Positions 7,600-15,350 of a stretch of DNA of 64,000 nt are shown piece after piece. The translations under genes and the position numbers were made by a program. A model generated the notes under the pieces. The model ran no database searches. It saw only the letters and a list, made by a program, of their open reading frames with translations, and was not told where the DNA came from. The stretch is taken from the NCBI GenBank assembly GCA_964501535.1, contig CAZCSV010000008.1, forward strand, positions 1 to 64,000, given 5' to 3'. Numbering within the stretch: position 1 is the stretch's first letter; the number at the start of each line of letters is the position of its first letter. Source of the stretch: FEN-1279 sp964501535. GTDB taxonomy: Bacteria > Bacteroidota > Ignavibacteria > Tepidaquicellales > Tepidaquicellaceae.

Positions 7600-8643
7600 A
7601 TGATTAAAGCAAAAGGTTATGCCGCACAAAATGCAAAAAGCAACTTGGCACCATGGAATTTCGAAAGACGCGAAGTTGGTTCTCACGATGTTCAATTCGA
7701 TATTTTATACTGCGGAGTATGTCACTCCGACCTGCACCAGGTAAGAGATGAATGGGGATTCTCTATGTTCCCGATGGTTCCCGGACACGAAATTGTTGGT
7801 AAAGTAACTAAAGTCGGTAATCACGTAAAAAAATTTAAAGTCGGTGACTTTGTTGGCGTCGGTTGTATGGTGGATTCCTGCAGAACCTGTGATAGCTGTA
7901 AGGAAGGGCAGGAACAATACTGTTCAAACGGCAATTCCATGACCTATAACGGTTTTGAGCAGGATAAGAAAACTCCTACTTATGGCGGATATTCAAATAC
8001 AATTGTTGTTAATGAAGATTTTGTATTACGAATTTCCGAAAAACTGAATCTCCCCGCAGTTGCTCCACTGCTTTGTGCGGGAATTACAACTTATTCACCC
8101 TTAAGACACTGGAAAGTCGGAAAAGGTCATAAGCTCGGCGTTATAGGTCTTGGAGGACTCGGACATATGGCAGTAAAATTCGGTGTGGCATTCGGAGCGG
8201 AAGTTACTGTATTAAGTTCATCCCCTTCTAAAAAAGATGATGCACTGAAACTCGGTGCACATAAATTTATCGTAACATCGGATGAAAATCAGTTTAAAAG
8301 CGTTACGGGATATTTCGATTTTATAATAGATACGGTTTCGGCTCTGCACGATTATAACTCATATTTATCATTACTAAAAACAAACGGCACGCATATTTGT
8401 GTCGGAGCACCTGCCGAGCCGTCGCAATTTTCCGCTTTCGGTTTGATTTTAGGAAGAAAATCTCTGGCAGGCTCTTTAATCGGCGGCATTGCTGAAACTC
8501 AGGAAATGCTCGACTTCTGCGCAGAGCATAACATAGTTTCCGAAATCGAACTTATAAACATTGACTATATTAACAAAGCTTACGAGCGTATGCTAAAAAG
8601 CGACGTCCGCTATCGCTTCGTAATCGATATGTCATCTTTGTAA
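7600..8643 (+). CDS. Zinc-dependent NAD(P) alcohol dehydrogenase, YahK/cinnamyl-ADH type
   Basis: A 347-residue medium-chain dehydrogenase that interconverts aldehydes and alcohols, cytoplasmic. The catalytic zinc motif is CGVCHSDLHQ with GHEIVG following. The structural zinc lobe has four Cys in CRTCDSCKEGQEQYC. The Rossmann motif is GLGGLGHMAVKFG. The pattern CGVCHSD plus this lobe is that of the YahK / cinnamyl-alcohol-dehydrogenase branch, which usually prefers NADPH and broad aldehyde substrates. Length is normal. It is a lone gene with a dispersed palindrome (8665-8704) behind it. The substrate cannot be read from the sequence. Confidence 0.9.
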   Translation: MIKAKGYAAQNAKSNLAPWNFERREVGSHDVQFDILYCGVCHSDLHQVRDEWGFSMFPMVPGHEIVGKVTKVGNHVKKFKVGDFVGVGCMVDSCRTCDSCKEGQEQYCSNGNSMTYNGFEQDKKTPTYGGYSNTIVVNEDFVLRISEKLNLPAVAPLLCAGITTYSPLRHWKVGKGHKLGVIGLGGLGHMAVKFGVAFGAEVTVLSSSPSKKDDALKLGAHKFIVTSDENQFKSVTGYFDFIIDTVSALHDYNSYLSLLKTNGTHICVGAPAEPSQFSAFGLILGRKSLAGSLIGGIAETQEMLDFCAEHNIVSEIELINIDYINKAYERMLKSDVRYRFVIDMSSL

Positions 8644-8664
8644 AATTCAAATCGTTTTCCAAAT

Positions 8665-8704
8665 ATTCTCTCGTTCCCGGTGTCCCCGCTGGGAACGAGA
8701 GAAT
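8665..8704. repeat. Dispersed hairpin with GGGAACGAGAGAAT arm
   Basis: ATTCTCTCGTTCCC (8665-8678) and GGGAACGAGAGAAT (8691-8704) form a perfect 14-bp stem with a 12-base GC-rich loop. There is no T-tract, so it is less likely a plain terminator. The (G)GGAACGAG word is common in dispersed palindromic repeats of many bacteria; related hairpins occur in this window near 46.57 and 56.53 kb. Confidence 0.55.
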
Positions 8705-8779
8705 TCTCCTCCCGGCAGTGTCTCATTTTCCATTTCAATTACACAAATTTTATCCTAATTTTTACAAGGAGAATAAAAA

Positions 8780-9574
8780 ATGAACCAACAATACGAATTC
8801 CAAAAAATTCCGAAATCCAGAATTGCCACCTTCGACGTTTATGAAATGGGCTCGCGGAAACACCACGTACCCGCTCTGCTCGAGTTCGACGTAACCGATA
8901 CCCGCTCCAAACTCCGCGAACTTAAAAGAACCGGCGCAAGAGTCTCGTTCAACGCTTTCCTCATTAAAGCAATCAGCAAGGCTCTCGGACATTACCCCGA
9001 AGCCGCCGCATACATATACAGCAAAAAGAAATTAATCGTTTTTAAAGATATAAATATTTCCTTCATAGTCGAAAAAACAATCGGCGGTAAAAAAGTCCCG
9101 ATGCCCATAGTCATAGAAAAAACCAACGAAAAAAATGTCGAAGAAATTACCGGTGAAATCGAAAACGCAAAAACCCGCGAACTCTCCGAAAAGGATATCA
9201 TACTGAATAAAAAATCTCAGACAAACGAAAGACTGTATTACAGGCTTCCGAAATTCTTAAGAATATTCTTCTGGCGGTATATGCTCTCGCATCCGAAATT
9301 TGCGTACGGAAAAATGGGAAACGTAATCGTTACCTCTCTCGGGGCTATGGGAAAAATAAACGGCTGGTTCGTCCATAAATCCGTTCATCCCCTGTCCTTC
9401 GGCATCGGCTCCGTAATAAAAAAACCCGTCGTGATAAAAGATGAAATTAAAATCAGGGATATCCTTAATATGACAATCCTTATCGACCACGACGCCATCG
9501 ACGGCGCCCCGATGGTGAGATTTATTAACAAACTGACGGAGTATATAGAAAAGGGAAGCCAGTCATTGCAATAA
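8780..9574 (+). CDS. Stand-alone 2-oxoacid dehydrogenase E2-type acyltransferase domain
   Basis: A 264-residue protein that corresponds only to the catalytic (inner-core) domain of E2 acyltransferases: SFNAFLIKAISKAL near the N-terminus, a central FGIGSV strand, and the active-site motif as DHDAIDGAP near the C-terminus, with the catalytic His and Asp. The lipoyl domain and the E1/E3-binding domain are absent, and no E1 or E3 gene is adjacent. Such single-domain homologues are found in Bacteroidota and may act on free CoA esters rather than in a dehydrogenase complex; this is inference. A GGAG ribosome binding site sits ten bases before the start codon. Codon use is richer in GC than the defence island that follows. 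Confidence 0.8.
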   Translation: MNQQYEFQKIPKSRIATFDVYEMGSRKHHVPALLEFDVTDTRSKLRELKRTGARVSFNAFLIKAISKALGHYPEAAAYIYSKKKLIVFKDINISFIVEKTIGGKKVPMPIVIEKTNEKNVEEITGEIENAKTRELSEKDIILNKKSQTNERLYYRLPKFLRIFFWRYMLSHPKFAYGKMGNVIVTSLGAMGKINGWFVHKSVHPLSFGIGSVIKKPVVIKDEIKIRDILNMTILIDHDAIDGAPMVRFINKLTEYIEKGSQSLQ

Positions 9575-9708
9575 AAAAGAAAAATCTAATATTTAAAGAT
9601 ACAAAACGTATATTGTTTTTTATTGAAAGTATTCTTAATTTGTAATTGCACTTACTATTTCTGCATTTAATGTACCAATATTTTGTTTTATTTTTATAAA
9701 AAAATGAT

Positions 9709-10779
9709 ATGCATAACGGTAAATCTAAATATTCGGTAGTCGATTTATTCTGTGGAATAGGTGGTTTAACCCATGGTTTTTATAAAGAAAATTTCGACGT
9801 AATTGCAGGAATAGATTGCGATAATACATGCAAATATGCTTTCGAAGTCAATAATGACTCTACTTTCATAGATAAAAAAATTCAAGATGTTTCTTCCGAA
9901 TATTTAAATTCCTTATATCCAAAAGACAGTATAAAAATTTTAATAGGTTGTGCTCCTTGTCAACCTTTTTCTAATTATACGAGATTATACGATAAAGATG
10001 TAAAGTGGGGTTTATTATATGAATTCGGTCGCTTGATAAAAGATATTCAACCCGAAATTATCTCGATGGAAAATGTTCCGCAATTAAAAGACCAAAAAGT
10101 TTTCGAAGATTTTGTTGAATTACTAAAAATTAACGGTTATTTCGTTTTTTATTCTGTAATTAAATGTATTGAATATGGTATTCCTCAAAATAGAAAACGA
10201 CTTGTTCTTATTGCCTCAAAATTTGGAGAAATAAATTTTTTAGAAGCTACTCATAAAGAGGGGAAATATAAAACCGTTGCCGATACGATTAAAAAACTCG
10301 AACCTATATCCGATGGAGAGCAATACAAAAAAGATAAATTACATATTTCTCAAAAATTGACACCGATAAATAAATTAAGAATAGAAAATACGCCCTATGG
10401 TGGAGGTTGGAAAGATTGGAGCGACGAATTAAAATTGAAATGCCATAAAAAAGATTCGGGTAAATCATACGGTAGCGTTTATGGTAGAATGAAATGGGAA
10501 GAACCATCACCTACGATAACGACTCAATCTACAGGATTAGGTAATGGTAGATTCGGACACCCCGAACAAAATAGAGCAATATCCTTACGAGAAGCCGCAC
10601 TTTTACAAACCTTTCCAAAATACTATAAAATAATTAACCCTAATACTCCATTTTCCTTAGGTAGATATGGAACGCATATAGGGAATGCCGTTCCTGTGAA
10701 GTTAGGAAAAGTAATAGCTAAAACTATTAAAAAACATTTGGAGGAACAAAATGGCAGAGAAAGACAAATTCACATTTGA
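9709..10779 (+). CDS. C5-cytosine DNA methyltransferase (Dcm family)
   Basis: A 356-residue enzyme that transfers a methyl group from SAM to C5 of cytosine in a specific DNA site. The conserved motifs are in order: I DLFCGIGGLTHGF (residues ~12-24), IV GCAPCQPFS with catalytic Cys84, VI ENVP with Glu121, VIII QNRKRLVLIA (160-169), and C-terminal IX/X with LREAALLQTFP and GNAVP. The target-recognition region between VIII and IX is short. It is the first gene of a four-gene island; its end overlaps the ATPase gene by 29 bases, so the two are probably translationally coupled. It should protect host DNA from the associated nucleases. Base composition is strikingly AT-rich compared with flanking genes, suggesting transfer. 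Confidence 0.93.
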   Translation: MHNGKSKYSVVDLFCGIGGLTHGFYKENFDVIAGIDCDNTCKYAFEVNNDSTFIDKKIQDVSSEYLNSLYPKDSIKILIGCAPCQPFSNYTRLYDKDVKWGLLYEFGRLIKDIQPEIISMENVPQLKDQKVFEDFVELLKINGYFVFYSVIKCIEYGIPQNRKRLVLIASKFGEINFLEATHKEGKYKTVADTIKKLEPISDGEQYKKDKLHISQKLTPINKLRIENTPYGGGWKDWSDELKLKCHKKDSGKSYGSVYGRMKWEEPSPTITTQSTGLGNGRFGHPEQNRAISLREAALLQTFPKYYKIINPNTPFSLGRYGTHIGNAVPVKLGKVIAKTIKKHLEEQNGRERQIHI

Positions 10780-12421
10780 AATTTCTTTAAGCGTCTTAAA
10801 TCATTTAGGTAGAAATTTATATAGAAGCTTTATTACTGTTCTTGGTGAAGCAATATCTAATTCTTGGGATGCAGATGCTACTAATGTATGGATAGATATA
10901 GATAGAGAAAATGATAGTTTTTTTATTAAAGATGATGGTGACGGAATGACAAGTGATGATTTTCAAAATAAATTTTTGAAAATTGGTTATTCAAAAAGAA
11001 AAGATGGCGAAGTAAAATCAAAGAAAGGTCGATCATATATTGGGCGAAAAGGAATAGGCAAATTAGCAATGTTATCATGTGCAGAAAGAATAATAATTAT
11101 TTCTAAAACAGAAGAAAGTGAATATGTAGGTGGAATTATTGATAATAGAGGTCTTGATGAAGCTATAAAAGAAGATTTAAAGCCAGGAGAATATGTATTA
11201 GCTGATATTGATTTAGAAATATTTGGTAATTTAGTTGATAACCATAAAAAAGGAACAATAATTAAATTTGAGAAAATTAAAGAAGGTATAAGAAATAAAG
11301 TAGATTATTTAAAAAAAGTATTAGCTTTAAATTTTAAATTTTCTCTTATAGACAATTCATTTAATATTTTCGTAAATAAAAATCCAATATCTTATGAAGA
11401 TTTAGATGCTTTAGCTTGTAAATCGCAGTTTCTTTGGAATATCAATAGATTATCTGATCCTTTTGTAGAAAATTTACTAAAGAAAGAAAACCTTAAAGAA
11501 AATGGATTAATAGAAAAAGAGAAAAATAATTATATAATTGATAAAAATATTAAAGGTTTTATAGCGTCTGTTGTAAAACCACTAGATCTAAAAATATTAA
11601 CGACTGATGAAAGAGTAGCAATTGATTTATTTGTTAATGGAAGAATACGCGAAAAAGATATTTTAAAGCATATACCTACATCTAGAATAGTTGAAAATTA
11701 TTTATACGGTCAAATCCATTTTGATGGTTTGGATGATGAAATTGATAGATTTGCCACAAATAGAGAAGGATTTATTTCTGATGATCCCAAATTTAAATAT
11801 CTACTTGATGAATTAAAAAGAGTTATTAGTATTATTTTAGAAGAATGGGATGAATGGAGAATCAAACATAGATCTGATGGCGATACTGAAAACCTTAGAA
11901 TTAAAAAAAGAGATAGAAAATCAAAAGAATTATATAATATTGTTACAGAAGATTTTATTTTGCCAAAAAGTTCTGATGAAAAGGATAAAGTTGATTCTTG
12001 GGTAAATGAATTATCGAATGACGCTACATTTAATTTCGGTTCTTACGCAGAATGTTTTGCATCAGAAAATCTCATTCGCAAGTATATTAAAGATAGAAAT
12101 ATAGTATATCCTCTTGAAATTACAGAAGAAATTACAAATAAAAAAAATAGAGAAAGTGATAATAAAAGAGATGGAAATATAAACATAAATATCAGAAAAA
12201 ATAATGATGATTTAAGTTACTTAGATATGAAAAATTTGTCAAAAATAGCAGACGTTAGAGGACGTCAAAATACAATTAATAACGATGCTAAAGAATACAA
12301 ACCAGTTCGTGATGCTCTAATGCATACGGCATTATTGACAGATGAAGCTAAAACAAAGTTGACCTCAATTTATAATAATATAAAAAGTAGAATAAGAAAT
12401 TTGCTCGCAGGATTGAATTAA
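10751..12421 (+). CDS. MORC/MutL-like GHKL ATPase of a restriction-modification island
   Basis: A 556-residue protein with an N-terminal GHKL ATP-binding fold: motif N1 EAISNSWDADA (Glu33, Asn37), G1 DDGDGMT (61-67) and G2 GRKGIGKLAML (98-108). A middle region (~210-370) resembles the S5-like domain that follows GHKL in MutL/MORC proteins. Homologous ATPases beside C5-methyltransferases and nucleases are described as restriction-system components related to eukaryotic MORC. The C-terminus carries RDALMH (R520-x4-H525) in a helical tail, which fits the RxxxxH active site of HEPN nucleases; this is tentative. The gene overlaps dcm by 29 bases. It probably couples ATP hydrolysis to target sensing or nuclease control. 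No PD-(D/E)xK motif is evident to me in this protein. Confidence 0.82.
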   Translation: MAEKDKFTFEISLSVLNHLGRNLYRSFITVLGEAISNSWDADATNVWIDIDRENDSFFIKDDGDGMTSDDFQNKFLKIGYSKRKDGEVKSKKGRSYIGRKGIGKLAMLSCAERIIIISKTEESEYVGGIIDNRGLDEAIKEDLKPGEYVLADIDLEIFGNLVDNHKKGTIIKFEKIKEGIRNKVDYLKKVLALNFKFSLIDNSFNIFVNKNPISYEDLDALACKSQFLWNINRLSDPFVENLLKKENLKENGLIEKEKNNYIIDKNIKGFIASVVKPLDLKILTTDERVAIDLFVNGRIREKDILKHIPTSRIVENYLYGQIHFDGLDDEIDRFATNREGFISDDPKFKYLLDELKRVISIILEEWDEWRIKHRSDGDTENLRIKKRDRKSKELYNIVTEDFILPKSSDEKDKVDSWVNELSNDATFNFGSYAECFASENLIRKYIKDRNIVYPLEITEEITNKKNRESDNKRDGNININIRKNNDDLSYLDMKNLSKIADVRGRQNTINNDAKEYKPVRDALMHTALLTDEAKTKLTSIYNNIKSRIRNLLAGLN

Positions 12422-12431
12422 ATATTTATAC

Positions 12432-12830
12432 TTGAATAAAAACTCATATAAAATGTCCCGAGTTAGAGGTAAAAACACTTCTATCGAAAAAATAATGGGA
12501 AAAGCTCTTTGGTCGAATGGTTTAAGGTACAGGAAACAATATAAAAAATTATATGGAACACCCGATTTTGTTTTAGTAAAGCACAAAATTGCAATTTTCT
12601 GCGATAGTGCTTTTTGGCATGGATATCGCAGTATGAAAACCAAAATACACAATTTCAAATCCAACAAAACTTTTTGGAAAAATAAAATTACCGAAAATAT
12701 CGTAAGAGATAAAAAAATAAACAAAGAACTTAAAAAACAAGGCTGGAAAGTTTTAAGATTTTGGGATTTCGAAATAAAAAATAAAGCTGAATACTGTATT
12801 TTAAAAATTAATAATTCATTATACAAATAA
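12432..12830 (+). CDS. Vsr-like endonuclease
   Basis: A protein of about 132 residues of the very-short-patch-repair nuclease fold. Visible family marks are MSRVRGKNTSIE near the start, YGTPDFVL with the catalytic Asp, FWHGY with the catalytic His, FWKNKI, and GWKVLRFWDFEI near the end. Classical Vsr nicks T:G mismatches created by deamination of 5-methylcytosine, fitting its place after dcm. However, the normal HGCFWH context is CDSAFWHG here, so zinc ligands are partly absent. Such divergent Vsr proteins may instead be the restriction nuclease. The start is uncertain: TTG at 12432, ten bases after the ATPase stop, or ATG at 12453, which begins exactly at MSRVRGK. Confidence 0.85.
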   Translation: MNKNSYKMSRVRGKNTSIEKIMGKALWSNGLRYRKQYKKLYGTPDFVLVKHKIAIFCDSAFWHGYRSMKTKIHNFKSNKTFWKNKITENIVRDKKINKELKKQGWKVLRFWDFEIKNKAEYCILKINNSLYK

Positions 12831-12845
12831 ATAAAAAATACAATT

Positions 12846-13304
12846 ATGAAAACCAAAGCTACATGGTCTTATCCTATTAAACTTTTAAGTAGAAAAAAAC
12901 ACAATCTAATTTATTATATCAATCTTGACAATATTCCTGAAGAACCAGGTTGTTATGTTTTTTATACTAAATATGCTGGTTCTATAAGTATGCATTATAT
13001 AGGAAAAGCTAATAATTTAAAATCAAGAATAAAAGAGCAATTGAATAATGTACGGCTCATGATGGGAATAAAGAATTATATGAATGGGAAAAAGTTCTTA
13101 ATGTATTTTTTAGTTGATGGAGGATTAAAAACAAAAAAGAAAAAAATTGTTAAATTGGAAAAACAATTAATAAAATATGCTACTTTAGAGGGTCATGAAT
13201 TAATTAATAAAATTGGTACAAAACTTAAATTCGATACAGTTAATTTTTCTGGAAATATGGATTCAGGTAAAATGTTCGGTAGAAATATGAATATTTTAAA
13301 ATAA
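12846..13304 (+). CDS. GIY-YIG family nuclease
   Basis: A 152-residue protein built around one GIY-YIG domain. The first strand is GCYVFY (35-40, Cys in place of Ile), the second is YIGKA (51-55), the catalytic Arg is in LKSRI (Arg61), and a candidate metal-binding Glu is in LEKQLIKY (Glu105). GIY-YIG enzymes cut DNA with one Mg2+ ion and occur in repair, homing and restriction proteins. It is the last gene of the four-gene island, 15 bases after vsr, with no extra DNA-binding domain. It is therefore likely to be directed by the ATPase or to act with the Vsr-like protein. It has the same AT-rich, Lys/Asn/Ile-heavy composition as the other three genes. Confidence 0.8.
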   Translation: MKTKATWSYPIKLLSRKKHNLIYYINLDNIPEEPGCYVFYTKYAGSISMHYIGKANNLKSRIKEQLNNVRLMMGIKNYMNGKKFLMYFLVDGGLKTKKKKIVKLEKQLIKYATLEGHELINKIGTKLKFDTVNFSGNMDSGKMFGRNMNILK

Positions 13305-13495
13305 CTTATATATTTTTAAAAAATTAAATTTTTCCCGCCGTTGTTCGTGTTTAGTTCGTTTTATCGAATGTCACCAACAATATAGAAGTTGTAAAACGCT
13401 CTTCATTTGACTTCTGAATACCGATTTCTGAATATTTTTTTCATTTTATATCTTTAAAATTTGTTACATCTTACAAAGCAACTAAAGACAAAAAT

Positions 13496-15037
13496 ATGAA
13501 AAAATATATAGTATTTATTTTATTTACAGCACTTGCATTACCGGTGTTTTCCCAGAACTCCGATGACAGCAACATCAAAGAGTTTACCATACTCCACTGG
13601 AACGATTTCCACGCAAGGAATATGCCCTATAAAATAAATAAAAAAGATTCCCTCGGAAACCAGTATCAGGCCTTCGTCGGAGGCACATCGGGTATGCTCG
13701 GATACCTGAATAAATTCAGGAATTCTCAATCGCTCGTCCTTAACGGCGGAGACGATTATCAGGGAACTCCGATTTCATCCATCACTAAGGGCTTCTCGCA
13801 AATCGAACTCCTGAACCTGTTTAAACTCGATGCTTTCGTGCTCGGTAACCACGACTTCGATTACGGGATGTATACACTCGACTCCGCTTTGAAAGGTGCT
13901 GACTTCAATTATCTTGCCGCGAATTTATCTTACAAAGCAAACGGCAAACCTTTCGCAAACCCTTACCTGATAAAGGAAGTCAACGGCATTAAAATCGGTA
14001 TCATCGGCTTGTCGCCATTGGATTTGATGACTCTCACCGTTCCGAAAAATGTCTCGGACCTGCAGATTCTGAATATTGATTCCATAATCCCGGTTTATGT
14101 GAACATACTGAAAAAAGAAAAATGTAACCTGATAATACTCTTATCCCATAACGGCGTAGATAACGACAAGGAGTTTGCCGAAAAATTTCATAAAGATATC
14201 GATATCATTATCGGAGGACATTCGCACACACCGATTTTCAGACCCGAAATCGTTGAAGGAACTTTCATCTGCCAGGCGGGCTCATACGGCAGATGGCTTG
14301 GTAAACTCGACGTGAAAGTCGATGTAAAAAAAGACACCGTGATAAAATGCTATGGCAAGCTGTATGAAACTATTTTTGATTCCTCCGTTTATGATAAACC
14401 CGCTCAGGAAAAAGTCGAAAATATGCTTGCCGCAATCGAACAGGAAATGAAAAAACCCATTGGCACCGTGCTTTCCGACTGGAAAAAAAACAGTCTCGGT
14501 CAGTGGGAAGCCGATGCTATCCGCGATAAATTACAGTCCGATATCTCGCTCCTGAACGCAGGCAGTATCAGAAAAGCTATGATAAAGGGCGATATCACGA
14601 TAGGCGATGTCTGGGAAATTAATCCGTTCGGAAATACCATGATGAAATTTTCTGTCAGCGGAAAAACACTGAAAGGTATGCTCGCTAACAGCATCAGGGA
14701 ACTTTCTAAATCGAAAGATAATCCCGACTATGATAATGTAATAGTGTCGGGCTTATACGTCGAGTTTAACTCCGGAAAAATTACACCGGAATCAAATGAC
14801 TTCATTACGAAATTTACCGTCAACGGAAAAAATCTTGACGAAAATTCCGTATATACCGTCTCGACAAACAATTATATGGTGTCTCAACTTAAAAAATACT
14901 TCGGCGAAATTCCCGAAGAAATTAAAGCCGAAGATACAAATATCCTCGACAGAGACCTGATTATCGAAGCAGTGCAGAAACAAAAAGAAATAAATCCCGT
15001 ATTCGAAAAGAGAATAGTGGATAAAGATAAAGAATAA
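13496..15037 (+). CDS. Secreted 5'-nucleotidase / 2',3'-cyclic phosphodiesterase (UshA family)
   Basis: A 513-residue exported metallophosphoesterase that removes phosphate from nucleotides outside the cytoplasm. A signal peptide ends near PVFSQ. The dimetal site shows LHWNDFH, GGDDYQGT, LGNHDFD, LLSHNG and GGHSHTP in order (residues ~30-250). The C-terminal 5'-nucleotidase substrate domain follows from about residue 320, with LLNAGSIRKA and WEINPFGNTM. Length is typical. It is the first gene right of the defence island, and the return to higher-GC codons marks the island edge. It may form a unit with yggX, 23 bases downstream. Confidence 0.9.
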   Translation: MKKYIVFILFTALALPVFSQNSDDSNIKEFTILHWNDFHARNMPYKINKKDSLGNQYQAFVGGTSGMLGYLNKFRNSQSLVLNGGDDYQGTPISSITKGFSQIELLNLFKLDAFVLGNHDFDYGMYTLDSALKGADFNYLAANLSYKANGKPFANPYLIKEVNGIKIGIIGLSPLDLMTLTVPKNVSDLQILNIDSIIPVYVNILKKEKCNLIILLSHNGVDNDKEFAEKFHKDIDIIIGGHSHTPIFRPEIVEGTFICQAGSYGRWLGKLDVKVDVKKDTVIKCYGKLYETIFDSSVYDKPAQEKVENMLAAIEQEMKKPIGTVLSDWKKNSLGQWEADAIRDKLQSDISLLNAGSIRKAMIKGDITIGDVWEINPFGNTMMKFSVSGKTLKGMLANSIRELSKSKDNPDYDNVIVSGLYVEFNSGKITPESNDFITKFTVNGKNLDENSVYTVSTNNYMVSQLKKYFGEIPEEIKAEDTNILDRDLIIEAVQKQKEINPVFEKRIVDKDKE

Positions 15038-15060
15038 TTTATTGAACTAATAAAAATGAA

Positions 15061-15336
15061 ATGGCAGAAGAAAGAATAGTTCGTTGCATAAAACTCAATA
15101 AAGATTTACCGGGACTGAATAAACCTCCCGTTCCCGGAGAGCTCGGTCAGATGATTTATGAAAAAGTGTCGAAAGAAGCATTTAAAATGTTCCTCGATTA
15201 CTTTAAAATTATAGTGAACGAATATAGAATTGACCTGACATCACCCGAATCGGATAAAATCTTCGAAGACCAGATGAGAGAATACTTCTTCGGCAAAGGA
15301 GAAGAAATGCCGGAACAGTTTACTCCGGATAAATAA
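15061..15336 (+). CDS. yggX: YggX-type Fe(II)-trafficking / oxidative-damage protection protein
   Basis: A 91-residue cytoplasmic protein with the size and pattern of the YggX family: a single Cys near the N-terminus (RCIKL, Cys9), PGELGQMIYEKVSKEA in the centre, DQMREYFF, and FTPDK at the C-terminus. In enterobacteria YggX limits iron-driven oxidative damage and helps protect Fe-S clusters. The protein lies between the secreted nucleotidase and the SpoIIE-type phosphatase with short spacers (23 and 14 bases), so the three may be co-transcribed although their functions are unrelated. Confidence 0.85.
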   Translation: MAEERIVRCIKLNKDLPGLNKPPVPGELGQMIYEKVSKEAFKMFLDYFKIIVNEYRIDLTSPESDKIFEDQMREYFFGKGEEMPEQFTPDK

Positions 15337-15350
15337 AAAATTTTTTTATT

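Noticed and set aside
12365..12856. 163-residue minus-strand frame opposite vsr
   Set aside because: It is the reverse complement of a clear vsr gene; Phe/Leu/Ile-rich composition is what AT-rich coding DNA gives when read backwards.
9709..13304. BREX, DISARM or type I/III restriction
   Set aside because: No PglZ, helicase, HsdS/HsdR or Mod/Res motifs; the methylase is C5-cytosine type and the ATPase is GHKL.
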